A stretch of DNA of 64,000 bases, from contig NZ_JAUZQD010000018.1 of NCBI RefSeq assembly GCF_030709675.1, forward strand, positions 62,001 through 126,000, written 5' to 3'. Source of the DNA: Symbioplanes lichenis. GTDB lineage: Bacteria > Actinomycetota > Actinomycetes > Mycobacteriales > Micromonosporaceae. Under the pieces are notes generated by a model that saw only the letters and a program-made list of their open reading frames with translations, searched no databases and was not told the DNA's origin. Each line of letters begins with the position of its first letter. The stretch's first letter is position 1. Below, piece after piece: positions 26,466-35,025 of the stretch. Made by a program: the position numbers and the translations under genes.

Positions 26466-28241
26466 CTATCCCGCCGCTCCGGAGCGGGAGGCGATGGCCT
26501 GGACGAAGATGTCGGAGATCTTGGCCGGGTCGGGGGCGATGAAGACGCCGCCCGCGCTGGTCGCCCCGGCGATGTCCTGCAGCTCCTTGGCGTCGACCTC
26601 GTTGCCGATGCCGATGATGACCAGGCGCACCGGGCGCCGCGGGTCCTGGATCTTCTTGAGCTGGGCGACCAGGGTCTCGCGGGAGATCCCGCCCTCCGGC
26701 GCGGAGTCCTGGCCGTCGGTGAAGAGGATGACCGAGTTGACCCGGCTCGGCTGCCAGGTGTCCTGCACCTTCTTGTACGCCGCCAGGGCCGTGTTGTAGA
26801 GCCCCGTCCCGCCGCCCTCCTTGGGGCGGATCTCGTCGATCGAGCCCCGCAGCTCGGACTCGGCCGACGACAGCGGGCTGATGTCGACGAGCTGCTTGTA
26901 GGGCAGCTTGCCGTTCATCTCGGTGGAGAAGACCCACACCCCGACGGCCCACTTGGTGTCGAAGAGCCCGAGCCCCCGCGCGGCCGCGGCCCGGGTCACC
27001 GCCGCCCGGCTCAAGTTGTTGGCGGTGGGCACCTTGTCGGCCATCGAACCCGACACGTCGAAGACGGCGAGCACGCGGCCCGGCTCGGTGATCGCCGCCC
27101 AGCTGCCCAGCGCCTTGTTGATCGCGCTGGCGTCGAGGCCGGCGGCGGCCGTGCCCCCGTTGACGGCCGGGGCGGCGGCCTTGAGCGTGGCCGGGCCGCC
27201 GACCGGGGTCGCGAAACCCGCGCCGGTCGTGCCGTCCGAGCCGCGCAGGCCCTCGGCGGCCAGCTTGTTCTTGAACGCCGGCTGCTCCAGCGCCTGGCGC
27301 AGCTTGGTCGCGGCGGCGGCCTTGGTCAGGTCGACCTCGGGCATGACCGCGTACGGATAGTCGAGCGCCGGCGGCTGCGGGTCGAGATAGAGCGCGGAGA
27401 GCGGGACGACCGGCTTCTGCGCGTCGAAGGCGATGACGTCGGCCTCGGAGAGCGGCGCCGCGCTGACGCCGCTCGCCAGGTCGGCCGCGTCGGTGGACGT
27501 CGGGAACTTTGCCAGCAGGTCGTCACGCAGGGACGAGCTGCCCGCCGCGAGCGCGCGCAAGGCGCCCACCGTCTGCTCCTGGCCCTGCTGCGAGGCGCCC
27601 GCGGCACTGCCGAGCGCGAGCAGGCCGGCCAGGCCGGTGGCGTCGCGGGCGGGGTCGGCGATGCCGGTGTTCAGGGCGCCGGCCGTGGTCATCTTGGCGA
27701 GCAGGTCTTTCCAGCCCAGCTTCTTGTCCGGCCAGCCCAGACCCTCGGCGATCGGCTCCGGCACGGCCACCACGACCGGGCTCTTCGCCATGGACTTGCC
27801 GTCGGTCGGCACGAAGCCCGGCGCCTCCGACTTGAGGCGCATGAGCCAGGTGGTCGAGTCCGGGATCCAGATGTCCGGGAGCGTGCCGGACTTGTTCGCG
27901 GCACCGAGCCCGGAGAGCGTCACATTGTGCTTGAGCGCGATCGTGGACGCCATGTTGCCGGAGTTGACCCCGGTGACATTGACGCCGACACACGTGCCGT
28001 TGACCTCGGCGCCGGACGCGACCCATTCCTTCGCGGCGGCCTGCACGGCGGGCGCGATCTCCTGCGCGGTCGCGACGGTGAGGTCGAGGCGGCCGGAGCA
28101 GCCCTGGTCGGAAAGCTGCTGGTAGCCGAGCCAGCCGCCGGCGACGACGACCACGACGGCCAGCGCAGATGCGACCACACCGGCGCCCCGGAGACTGAAA
28201 TTTCTGCGATGGCGGCCAGACACGCGCTCCATACTGCGCAT
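26466..28241 (-). CDS. Membrane-anchored substrate-binding-like protein with VWA domain
   Basis: This 591-aa protein has an N-terminal membrane anchor (about residues 18-45, VVASALAVVVVVAGGWLG), an extracellular periplasmic-binding-like region (about 50-370; PDIWIPDSTTWLMRL, SPVVVAVPEPIAEGLGWPDK) and a C-terminal von Willebrand A domain (about 395-585) with a complete MIDAS start FDVSGSMAD and later LFTDGQDS. The combination suggests a wall-exposed adhesion, chaperone-like or solute-binding factor; I know similar annotations in actinomycetes but no function. It is 80 bp downstream of the lactonase gene on the same strand. Confidence 0.88.
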   Translation of the reverse strand: MRSMERVSGRHRRNFSLRGAGVVASALAVVVVVAGGWLGYQQLSDQGCSGRLDLTVATAQEIAPAVQAAAKEWVASGAEVNGTCVGVNVTGVNSGNMASTIALKHNVTLSGLGAANKSGTLPDIWIPDSTTWLMRLKSEAPGFVPTDGKSMAKSPVVVAVPEPIAEGLGWPDKKLGWKDLLAKMTTAGALNTGIADPARDATGLAGLLALGSAAGASQQGQEQTVGALRALAAGSSSLRDDLLAKFPTSTDAADLASGVSAAPLSEADVIAFDAQKPVVPLSALYLDPQPPALDYPYAVMPEVDLTKAAAATKLRQALEQPAFKNKLAAEGLRGSDGTTGAGFATPVGGPATLKAAAPAVNGGTAAAGLDASAINKALGSWAAITEPGRVLAVFDVSGSMADKVPTANNLSRAAVTRAAAARGLGLFDTKWAVGVWVFSTEMNGKLPYKQLVDISPLSSAESELRGSIDEIRPKEGGGTGLYNTALAAYKKVQDTWQPSRVNSVILFTDGQDSAPEGGISRETLVAQLKKIQDPRRPVRLVIIGIGNEVDAKELQDIAGATSAGGVFIAPDPAKISDIFVQAIASRSGAAG

Positions 28242-28321
28242 TCCGAGACGCGAATGCCATGTACGTTCGGCCGAAAATTACTCGTATCCGCAATAAGGCA
28301 TACTCATTTTACTGAGAGTAG

Positions 28322-29377
28322 TTACGCGATTTCGTCGCGTACGCGGGCCCGCAGGATGCAGGTCGGACTGTTCACCGTCACCGATTCTCCGGGGGCCACC
28401 GGAATGCCCGAATCGGGGTCGACCCGGAAGATCGTGACGGTGTGCGACCTTTCATTGGCCACATAGAGGTGATCCGACAAGAGCGCGAGATGCCGCGGCC
28501 ATTCGCCCCCCGTCGCCACTTCCGCGACCGGCACCGCGTCGTGACCGTCCCACGCGAAGACGCCGACGGTGTCCGGGCCCCGGTTGCCCACGTAGACGAA
28601 TCGGCCGTCGCGGCCGGTCGTCACCTCGGACGGCTGATTGGGCTTGCCCGCGCTGGTCGGCTCCCGGCCCTCCCGCGCCAGCCCGCCGTCCGCCCCGCGC
28701 CGGAACCAGCTGAGCTCACCCGCGAGCTCGCCGACCAGCAGGAGGGCACCGTCGGCCGTGCGGAGGAGGTGGCGGGGGCCCGTACCCGGATCGGTCGTGA
28801 CCGCGGGGCCGACCAGCGTGAGCCGGCCGGAGACCCGGTCCAGCCGGGTGTGCCAGACGTGGTCCGAGCCGAGGTCGCAGACGAGCACGTCGGGGCCGTG
28901 CGGATCGGGCGCGACCATGTGCGCGTGCGGGCCCTCCTGCCGGTCGGTGACCGGGCCCGAGCCGGTGAGCGTCAGCAGGTCGGACCGCTCGCCCGGCACC
29001 CCGTCCACGTCCAGCGGGAAGACCGCCACGCTGCCGCTCGAATAGTTGGCGACCAGCAGGTGCGTGCCGCCGGGGGCGACGGCCAGGTGACAGGGGTCGG
29101 CGCCGCCGGTCGCGCGGACGGCGAGCGGGGTCAGGCTCGCATCGTCGCCGAGGGCGAAAGCGCTGACCGTGCCGGCTGTCAGCTCGTTGACGGCATAGAT
29201 CACCGGCAGGGCCGGATGCTGGATCACGAACGACGGCGACGGGGTGCGGGCGGCGACGCCGAGGCGGGACAACGCGCCGGTCGCCGGGTCGCGGCGGGCG
29301 AGGACGATGCCTTCGCCCCGGCCGCCGGTCTCGCCGGTGTAGCACCCGAAGAAGACAAATTCGTCATGCGCCGCCAT
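28322..29377 (-). CDS. Lactonase-family seven-bladed propeller (6-phosphogluconolactonase-like)
   Basis: The 351-aa protein begins MAAHDEFVFFGCYTGETGG and has repeated blade motifs (YAVNELTAGTVSAF, CHLAVAPGGTHLLVANYSSG, GPRHLLRTADGALLLV, FVYVGNRGPDTVGVF, YVANERSHTVTIFRVD), as in YbhE-type lactonases. YbhE hydrolyses 6-phosphogluconolactone in the pentose phosphate route; others act on different lactones. There is no signal peptide. No other pentose phosphate gene is adjacent, so the exact substrate is uncertain. Confidence 0.88.
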   Translation of the reverse strand: MAAHDEFVFFGCYTGETGGRGEGIVLARRDPATGALSRLGVAARTPSPSFVIQHPALPVIYAVNELTAGTVSAFALGDDASLTPLAVRATGGADPCHLAVAPGGTHLLVANYSSGSVAVFPLDVDGVPGERSDLLTLTGSGPVTDRQEGPHAHMVAPDPHGPDVLVCDLGSDHVWHTRLDRVSGRLTLVGPAVTTDPGTGPRHLLRTADGALLLVGELAGELSWFRRGADGGLAREGREPTSAGKPNQPSEVTTGRDGRFVYVGNRGPDTVGVFAWDGHDAVPVAEVATGGEWPRHLALLSDHLYVANERSHTVTIFRVDPDSGIPVAPGESVTVNSPTCILRARVRDEIA

Positions 29378-29472
29378 GCCCCGATCCCATCACACATTCT
29401 GCTCGTACGCGCGGACGCAGTCGCGTGCCATCCCCGCCACCGCCCCGGCGCTGCCCGGCCGCACCCCGCGGC

Positions 29473-29545
29473 CGTCGGCCGGTCAGGCGTGGCGCGCGGG
29501 TCAGCAGCCGTTGGACCCGTCGGCCGGTGTGGCGCGCGGGTCAGC
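29473..29545. repeat. Direct repeat of about 30 bp
   Basis: CGTCGGCCGG(TCAGGC)GTGGCGCGCGGGTCAGC occurs at 29473-29505 and, lacking about 5 bases, at 29518-29545. The second copy overlaps the end of cvnD. The 163 bp between the lactonase and cvnD contain no gene. Confidence 0.7.
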
Positions 29546-30137
29546 GGCGGCCGGCGCCGGACAGCTGGCGGCGGGCGACGTACTCGACGAGCTCGATCAG
29601 GACGTCGCGGGCCGCCGCCGGGTTGCGGGCGTCGAACTCGACGACGGGCACGTCGGGGTCCAGGTCGAGGGCCCGGCCGATCGCCTCGCCGCCGAAGCGC
29701 CGCTCGTCGAAGCAGTTGACCGCGACCACGAAGGGCGTGCCGCGCTGCTCGAAATAGTCGATGCTCGGGAAGCAGTCGGCCAGCCGGCGGGTGTCCGCCA
29801 GCACCACCGCGCCCAGCGCGCCCTGCGACAGCTCGTCCCAGAGGAACCAGAAGCGGTCCTGCCCCGGCGTGCCGAAGAGATAGAGCTGCAGGTCGTCGGT
29901 GATCGTGATGCGACCGAAGTCCATCGTCACCGTCGTCGTGCTCTTGCCCTCGACCCCGGAGATGTCGTCGGCCCCGTCGGCGCCGGTGAGGATCTCCTCG
30001 GTCTGCAGCGGCTTGATCTCGCTGACCGAGCCGACCATGGTGGTCTTGCCCGCACCGAAGCCGCCGGCGATGAGGATCTTGAGCGCGACCGGGATCCGGG
30101 AGCGCGCGCCGTCGCGGTCAGAGCGCACGGAGGCCAT
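29541..30137 (-). CDS. cvnD: Conservon small GTP/ATP-binding protein CvnD
   Basis: The 198-aa Ras/MglA-like G protein has a P-loop in LIAGGFGAGKTTMVGSVSE, the G3 region FGTPGQDRFWFLWDE and a degenerate G4 (VAVNCFDE). Switch I contains a TTTVTMDFGRI segment. CvnD proteins act with CvnA (kinase), CvnB (roadblock) and CvnC (DUF742) in a GPCR-like membrane complex of actinomycetes. It overlaps cvnC by 20 bp. ATG 30137 is chosen because it is the known family start; upstream residues are shadow of cvnC. Confidence 0.92.
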   Translation of the reverse strand: MASVRSDRDGARSRIPVALKILIAGGFGAGKTTMVGSVSEIKPLQTEEILTGADGADDISGVEGKSTTTVTMDFGRITITDDLQLYLFGTPGQDRFWFLWDELSQGALGAVVLADTRRLADCFPSIDYFEQRGTPFVVAVNCFDERRFGGEAIGRALDLDPDVPVVEFDARNPAAARDVLIELVEYVARRQLSGAGRR

Positions 30138-30504
30138 TGACAACCGCCTTGAGTACGTCGACGTCATGCGGCTGGGAGGCCGCGGGGGGCTCGTAGAGCG
30201 AGATGAGGCCCGCAGAGCGTAGATCACCGAGCAGGACTCGCACGACCCCGATCGACAAGTCCAGTTTGGAGGCTAGTTCCACAACGGACGTGGGCTCCCA
30301 CGCCGCGCCGACGAGCGCGTGATGTTCCGGCTGGAGGGCCGGGGGCAGCGGACCGTCGGGGATGGTGGCCACCACGAACGCCAGCAGGTCGAAGTCGGTG
30401 CCGGCGGGCGCCACCCGGCCCTGGGTCATCGCGTACGGCCGGACCACCGGACCCGCGTCGTGATCCAGCCAGTCGTGCGGCGCACGCCTCGGGTCAGCCG
30501 GCAT
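30118..30504 (-). CDS. cvnC: DUF742 conservon protein CvnC
   Basis: A 128-aa DUF742 protein with VVRPYAMTQGRV (family hallmark), a winged-helix-like SVVELASKLDLSIGVVRVLL and GLISLYEPP. It overlaps cvnB by 11 bp and cvnD by 20 bp, so the four genes are one transcript. DUF742 proteins interact with the kinase and the G protein. Confidence 0.93.
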   Translation of the reverse strand: MPADPRRAPHDWLDHDAGPVVRPYAMTQGRVAPAGTDFDLLAFVVATIPDGPLPPALQPEHHALVGAAWEPTSVVELASKLDLSIGVVRVLLGDLRSAGLISLYEPPAASQPHDVDVLKAVVNGLRAL

Positions 30505-30910
30505 CGGTGGCGGACAGCCGGTCGGGGGCGTCCATCGTCTGGCCCACCCGGGTGACGAGCATGGCCATCTCGTACGCCACCAGGCCGAGATCCGCGTCGC
30601 TGTCCGCCAGCACGGCCAGGCAGGCGCCCAGCCCCGCCGCCGTGACCAGCAGGAACGCCTCTTCCATCTCGACCACGGTCTGGCGCACCGGGCCGGCCTG
30701 GAAGTGGCGGCTGGCGCCCTTCGCGAGGCTCTGGAAGCCGGCGGCCATGGCGGACAGGTGCTCGGCGTCCTCCCGGCTCATGGCGGCCGAGGCGCCCATG
30801 AGCAGCCCGTCGGCGGAGAGCACCACCGCCTGCTGCGCCTCCGGCACCCGCTCGACGAGGTCGTCGAGGAGCCAGGTCAGGTTGGCGCTCTGGTTCGTCG
30901 TCTGTGCCAC
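30494..30910 (-). CDS. cvnB: Roadblock/LC7 conservon protein CvnB
   Basis: The 138-aa protein is a Roadblock/LC7 domain throughout: LTWLLDDLVERVPEAQQAVV, LSADGLLMGASAAMSREDA and VEMEEAFLLVTAAGLGACLA. It probably acts as dimeric scaffold or GTPase activator for CvnD. Its ATG is one base after the cvnA stop. Confidence 0.95.
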   Translation of the reverse strand: MAQTTNQSANLTWLLDDLVERVPEAQQAVVLSADGLLMGASAAMSREDAEHLSAMAAGFQSLAKGASRHFQAGPVRQTVVEMEEAFLLVTAAGLGACLAVLADSDADLGLVAYEMAMLVTRVGQTMDAPDRLSATDAG

Positions 30911-33900
30911 TTATGCGTCCTTCTCCGGCCGTTGGTCCTGGTGCTGCTCGTCGGGCGTGCCGCCGGTCCCGGCCGTGTCCACGGCCGGGAAGGTGACGGT
31001 AGCTGCCTCCGACCACGACGGCTGCCCTGTCGTCTGTTCTTTGTCAGTTGCGCCGGGCCGGTCGTCCCCCGCCCCGGTGGAATCCTCACTACCCGCATTG
31101 ACGCGCTTACTATCCGCCGCGCCGGTTGTTCCGGATCCGGGCTCGCCGGTCGCTCGCTTGCTCCTCCGCGACGCACCGCCCGGGCCGCCGAGCCCCGCGG
31201 CCTCCCGCCGGCCCCGGGTGGTGCCCTGCTGCAGCGCGCTCATCAGGCTCCGGACCTGCTCCGGCGACCGGGTCGCCGGCGCCTCGGCGGGCTCGACGAA
31301 CGGGGCGCGCAGCTGCGGGGCCAGACTCGCCTGACGCACCCTACGCGGCAGGAGCCGCTCGTCCGCGGTCGGGACGCCGTCGTCCGGCTGTCCACTCACG
31401 ACACCAGGCGTCTCCGGCGTCGCTTCGATCACCTCGATCGCCTCTGCGGGCGGCGCTTCGACCGGCGGGCTGAGGTCGGCCGGCGCGACGTCCATCGGCT
31501 CGAAGGCCGGGGCCGCGGGCTCGAAGGCCAGGGGCGCGGGCGAGATCGGCGCCGGGCCACGCTGGGCCGGGATCCGGGGAATGCCGCCGGTCGCCGAAGC
31601 CGCCCCCGACGGCCAGTCGACGTCAAGACCGTCGCCGAACGGCAGGTCCGGCGCCTCCTGAGGCTGAGCCGCGGCGGGCGGGGCGCTCGAGACAGGCGGG
31701 GCGCTCGGGACTGGCGGGGTGAGGCCGGTGGGCGACGTCAGGTTGGGGGGCAGCTGCGCCGGGGGCTCGGCCGGGCTGCCCGGGCGGCGGCGGGGCGCGG
31801 TGCGGCGGCGCTGGACCAGGCCGTCCTCGCTCAGGCCGTCGAGGACCGTGCTCGGGGTGGGACCCGTGATGCCCCGGTCGTCGGCGGCCTCCCCGGGGCG
31901 GGCGAGCGCGGCGCCGTTGAGGTGGGCACTCTCCTGTGCGGACCCGTTGACCGGCGCGCCGTTGACCCGGGCCGGTGCGGCGTCGGCCGCGGAGGAACCG
32001 GCCCGCGCGGGAGTGGAGTCACCGGACTGGCCGGCACCGGCCCAAGGGATCGAGTTGTCGCCGCCGGACGGCTCAGGGGCGGGCGATGCGGCGGGCGACG
32101 GGGCGGTCAGGCCGGGCACGGCGCGCCCACCCGGGCCGGGCGGGGCCGCGGTCACCAGCTCGGTGGGAATGAGCACGGTCGCGGTGATGCCGCCGTAGGA
32201 GCTGGGGCGCAGCGCCACCCGCAGCCCCTGCCGAGCGGCGAGCTGGGCGACGACGAAGAGGCCGAGGCGGGCGCTGTCGGCGGGGTCGAAGTCCGGCGGC
32301 TCGAGCAGCTTGCGGTTGGCCTCGTCGATGGCGTCGGGCGACATGCCCAGGCCGCGGTCCTCGATCTCGATCGCGTAGCCCTGCGGCGCCACCTGACCCG
32401 CGACCTGCACCCGGGTGGTGGGCGGCGAGAAGGAGGCGGCGTTCTCCAGCAGCTCGGCGATGAGATGGATGACGTCGCCGACGGCGCGGCCGAGCACGGC
32501 GACCGGCTGGATCGTGGCGATGTCGATCCGCTTGTAGTCCTCGACCTCGCTGATCGCGCCGCGGACGACGTCGATCATCGGCACCGGGTTGCGCCAGCCC
32601 CGCCCGGGCGCCGCCCCGGCCAGGATGACCAGGTCCTCGGCGTGCCGCCGCATGCGGGTGGCGAGGTGGTCGACGCGATAGAGGTCCTCGAGCTCGTCGG
32701 GCCCGGTCTCGCGGCGCTCCATCTTGTCGAGCAGCGAGAGCTGGCGGTGCAGCAGGGTCTGGCTGCGCCGGGCGATGTTGAGGAACACGTCGTTGATGCC
32801 CCGGCGGACGTCGGCCTCCTCGACGGCGGAGCGGACGGCCGTGCGCTGCACCTCGGTGAAGGCCTGGCCGAGCTGGCCGATCTCGTCCTGCCCGTACTCC
32901 AGCGGCGGGGTCTCGGCGTCGACGTCCACCGACTCGCCGCGCTGCAGCCGGCGCACCACCCCGGGCAGCCGGTCTTCGGCCATCGCCAGCGCCTCCCCGC
33001 GCAGCCGCACCAGGCGCCCGACGATGGACCGGCCGATCCGGACCGACACGATCACCGAGATCACGACGGCGAGCAGGCCGAGCAGGCCGGCCGCGGCCAG
33101 GCGCAGCAGCACCTCGACGGCGTAGGGCCGGGACGCGGCGGCGAGCGAGTCGATCGCGTTGATCTCGAAGGTGCGCTGCTGCTGGACCGTGGCGTCGTAC
33201 GCCTGCTGCCAGGCGGTCTCGGGCACCGGCACCGCGGCCCCGGCCCGGGCCGTGCTGACCAGCTCGTCCTGCAGCTCGCGCAGCCGGGTGGCGGCCGCGC
33301 TGGTGGTCAGCTGCTGATAGGCCGCCCGGTCCGCGGCGGGCAGCTCGGTGGCGCCCTCGGCGAGCAGGAAGCGGGACGTGGCGATGGCCGCGAAGATGTC
33401 GCCCCGGGTCTCGGCATTGAGCCGGCCCGCCTGATAGCCGGCGGCCAGCAGGGAGTCGACCCGGCTCAGGTGCTCGCGGCTCTGGCCCACCGCCGACAGG
33501 CCGCGGATCTGCCGGTCGACCTCCTCCGCCCCGAAGCCGGCCGTGGCCGAGAACGTGCGGAAGCAACTGTCCACGATGCCGTTGAAGTAGTTCTGCGCGC
33601 CGACCAGGTCGAGATCGCGCCGGTCGATGTGCTGCCGGGCCGTCGTGAGGCTCTCGAGGTCGGTGCGGACCTGGGCGAGCTGGCGCCGGCCGGCGTCGCC
33701 GACCGCGCGGGTGACGTCGGAGCCGGTGGCCGTGCGCAGGAAACCGGCCACGGCCTGGTCGGTGGTGGCGCGCTGCGTGGCGAGGTCGGCCGCGGCGGCG
33801 TCGGCGGCGGCCGCGGTGCGAGGCGTGGCCAGCAGGACGACCGAGAGGCGCCGCTCCCGCTGCAGCTCGGCGACCATGATCTCGCCGGGGTCGCCGACCT

Positions 33901-34048
33901 TGTCGACGAGCCGCTGGGCGGACAGGAGGCTCAAAGCCGGCCCGGCGGTCAGCACGGTGGCGAAGGCCCACAGTGCCAGCAGCGCCGTGAGCGGCACCGC
34001 GGACAACGCGATGATCTTCGCACGGATCGACCTACTGCGGCTTGGCAT
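30911..34048 (-). CDS. cvnA: Conservon sensor histidine-kinase-like CvnA
   Basis: This 1045-aa membrane protein has a TM helix near residues 8-30, an extracellular nitrate/nitrite-sensor-like (NIT) region (about 45-290), a second TM (about 310-335, LAAAGLLGLLAVVISVIVSV), a HAMP linker, and a GHKL ATPase domain (about 450-650) with N box ELLENAASFSPP and G box EIEDRGLGMSPDAIDEANRK. The last 390 residues are a disordered Pro/Ala/Ser-rich tail. Like other CvnA proteins it has a shortened DHp (QTLLHRQLSLLDKMERRE). ATG 34048 has GGAG upstream; the frame extends further but without support. Confidence 0.93.
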   Translation of the reverse strand: MPSRSRSIRAKIIALSAVPLTALLALWAFATVLTAGPALSLLSAQRLVDKVGDPGEIMVAELQRERRLSVVLLATPRTAAAADAAAADLATQRATTDQAVAGFLRTATGSDVTRAVGDAGRRQLAQVRTDLESLTTARQHIDRRDLDLVGAQNYFNGIVDSCFRTFSATAGFGAEEVDRQIRGLSAVGQSREHLSRVDSLLAAGYQAGRLNAETRGDIFAAIATSRFLLAEGATELPAADRAAYQQLTTSAAATRLRELQDELVSTARAGAAVPVPETAWQQAYDATVQQQRTFEINAIDSLAAASRPYAVEVLLRLAAAGLLGLLAVVISVIVSVRIGRSIVGRLVRLRGEALAMAEDRLPGVVRRLQRGESVDVDAETPPLEYGQDEIGQLGQAFTEVQRTAVRSAVEEADVRRGINDVFLNIARRSQTLLHRQLSLLDKMERRETGPDELEDLYRVDHLATRMRRHAEDLVILAGAAPGRGWRNPVPMIDVVRGAISEVEDYKRIDIATIQPVAVLGRAVGDVIHLIAELLENAASFSPPTTRVQVAGQVAPQGYAIEIEDRGLGMSPDAIDEANRKLLEPPDFDPADSARLGLFVVAQLAARQGLRVALRPSSYGGITATVLIPTELVTAAPPGPGGRAVPGLTAPSPAASPAPEPSGGDNSIPWAGAGQSGDSTPARAGSSAADAAPARVNGAPVNGSAQESAHLNGAALARPGEAADDRGITGPTPSTVLDGLSEDGLVQRRRTAPRRRPGSPAEPPAQLPPNLTSPTGLTPPVPSAPPVSSAPPAAAQPQEAPDLPFGDGLDVDWPSGAASATGGIPRIPAQRGPAPISPAPLAFEPAAPAFEPMDVAPADLSPPVEAPPAEAIEVIEATPETPGVVSGQPDDGVPTADERLLPRRVRQASLAPQLRAPFVEPAEAPATRSPEQVRSLMSALQQGTTRGRREAAGLGGPGGASRRSKRATGEPGSGTTGAADSKRVNAGSEDSTGAGDDRPGATDKEQTTGQPSWSEAATVTFPAVDTAGTGGTPDEQHQDQRPEKDA

Positions 34049-34131
34049 GAGACTCCGCCCGGAGGGATGCAGGACAAAGCGCACGCCGCCGGGGTGGCCC
34101 GGTCCGGTCACCACCGTCGATGAGCTGCGCA

Positions 34132-34160
34132 CGCCCCCGCGAGGATACGTAACGGGGGCG
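34132..34160. promoter_or_regulatory. Inverted repeat upstream of cvnA
   Basis: CGCCCCCG and CGGGGGCG flank a 13-nt loop. It sits 84 bp before cvnA in the 321-bp divergent gap (34049-34369). The same gap has TTGACG at 34318-34323 with a poor -10 (ATACGG, 17 nt later) facing the plus-strand gene. Confidence 0.4.
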
Positions 34161-34369
34161 ATCGCGACCAGGCTTCACGTGCAGGCAATTCTGTCGATTG
34201 TCGGCAATGTCCGTACCGTCACCAGTCGGTCACGCGACAGTGCGCACTTGCGCGCGGGCAGTTGCCCTGGCAGGAAGCGCCCGCGCGACGCTTTTCGACC
34301 GGCCGGCCGGAACCGGATTGACGAGGCCCGGTGGGTGGGAATACGGCAGGGGGAAGAAGGAGGAGACCG

Positions 34370-35014
34370 ATGTCCCCCACAGCCGTGATCATTCTTGTCC
34401 TCGTCGTCCTCATCGTGGCCGGCGTGATCGCCTACAGCGTCCGTTCCGGTCGCCGCAAGCGCCTCCAGAAGACCTTCGGACCCGAGTACGACCGGGTGGT
34501 CGGCGACGCCGGCAGCCGCTCGGCCGGCGAGCAGGAGCTGCTGGACCGCGAGAAGCGGCACGCCGAGCTGGAGCTCAAGCCGCTGTCGGCCGAGTCCAAG
34601 GCCCGCTACTCCGTCGCCTGGGAAGAGGTGCAGATCCAGTTCGTGGACGCGCCCGAGGAGGCCGTCTCCACCGCCGACGAGCTGGTCACGCGGCTGATCG
34701 CCGAGCGCGGCTACCCGACCGGCGACTACGACGACCAGCTGGCCACGCTCTCGGTGCGGCACGCGAAGACCCTCGAGCACTACCGCGACGCCCACGCGAT
34801 CAGCGAGCGCAGTAAGGCCGGCAACGCCGACACCGAGGACCTGCGCCAGGCGCTCGTCCACTACCGCGCGCTCTTCGCGGACCTGCTCGGGGAGAATCCC
34901 GTACGCACCGAGGGCGCCGTCGCTCCGGACAGCGAGCCGAAGGTTCCCTCGCAGACAATCAACAACCACGACAACGACGTCGCGGACACCCGTCCCGACG
35001 CCGCGAGCCGCTGA
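34370..35014 (+). CDS. Membrane-anchored hypothetical protein with shared C-terminal helical domain
   Basis: The 214-aa protein starts MSPTAVIILVLVVLIVAGVI, one N-terminal TM helix, followed by a basic stretch (RSGRRKRLQKTFGPEYDRVV) and a helical domain (about 65-185) including WEEVQIQFVDAPEEAVSTAD and HYRALFADLL. The tail is disordered. AGGAGG precedes the ATG. The helical domain recurs in the next gene (REVQLRFVDSPKEAADEAAK), so the two arose by duplication. I do not recognise a named function; orthologue pairs appear to be common in Micromonosporaceae. Confidence 0.8.
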   Translation: MSPTAVIILVLVVLIVAGVIAYSVRSGRRKRLQKTFGPEYDRVVGDAGSRSAGEQELLDREKRHAELELKPLSAESKARYSVAWEEVQIQFVDAPEEAVSTADELVTRLIAERGYPTGDYDDQLATLSVRHAKTLEHYRDAHAISERSKAGNADTEDLRQALVHYRALFADLLGENPVRTEGAVAPDSEPKVPSQTINNHDNDVADTRPDAASR

Positions 35015-35025
35015 GGAGTCCGACG

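Noticed and set aside
24757..26952. 731-aa minus-strand open frame containing the MarR domain
   Set aside because: Only the last 157 residues are real MarR protein. The rest is antisense to the PP2C phosphatase and low-complexity.
30704..34123. 1139-aa plus-strand open frame
   Set aside because: Antisense to cvnA and cvnB, which have intact domains. The product is Arg/Gly/His-rich with no domain.
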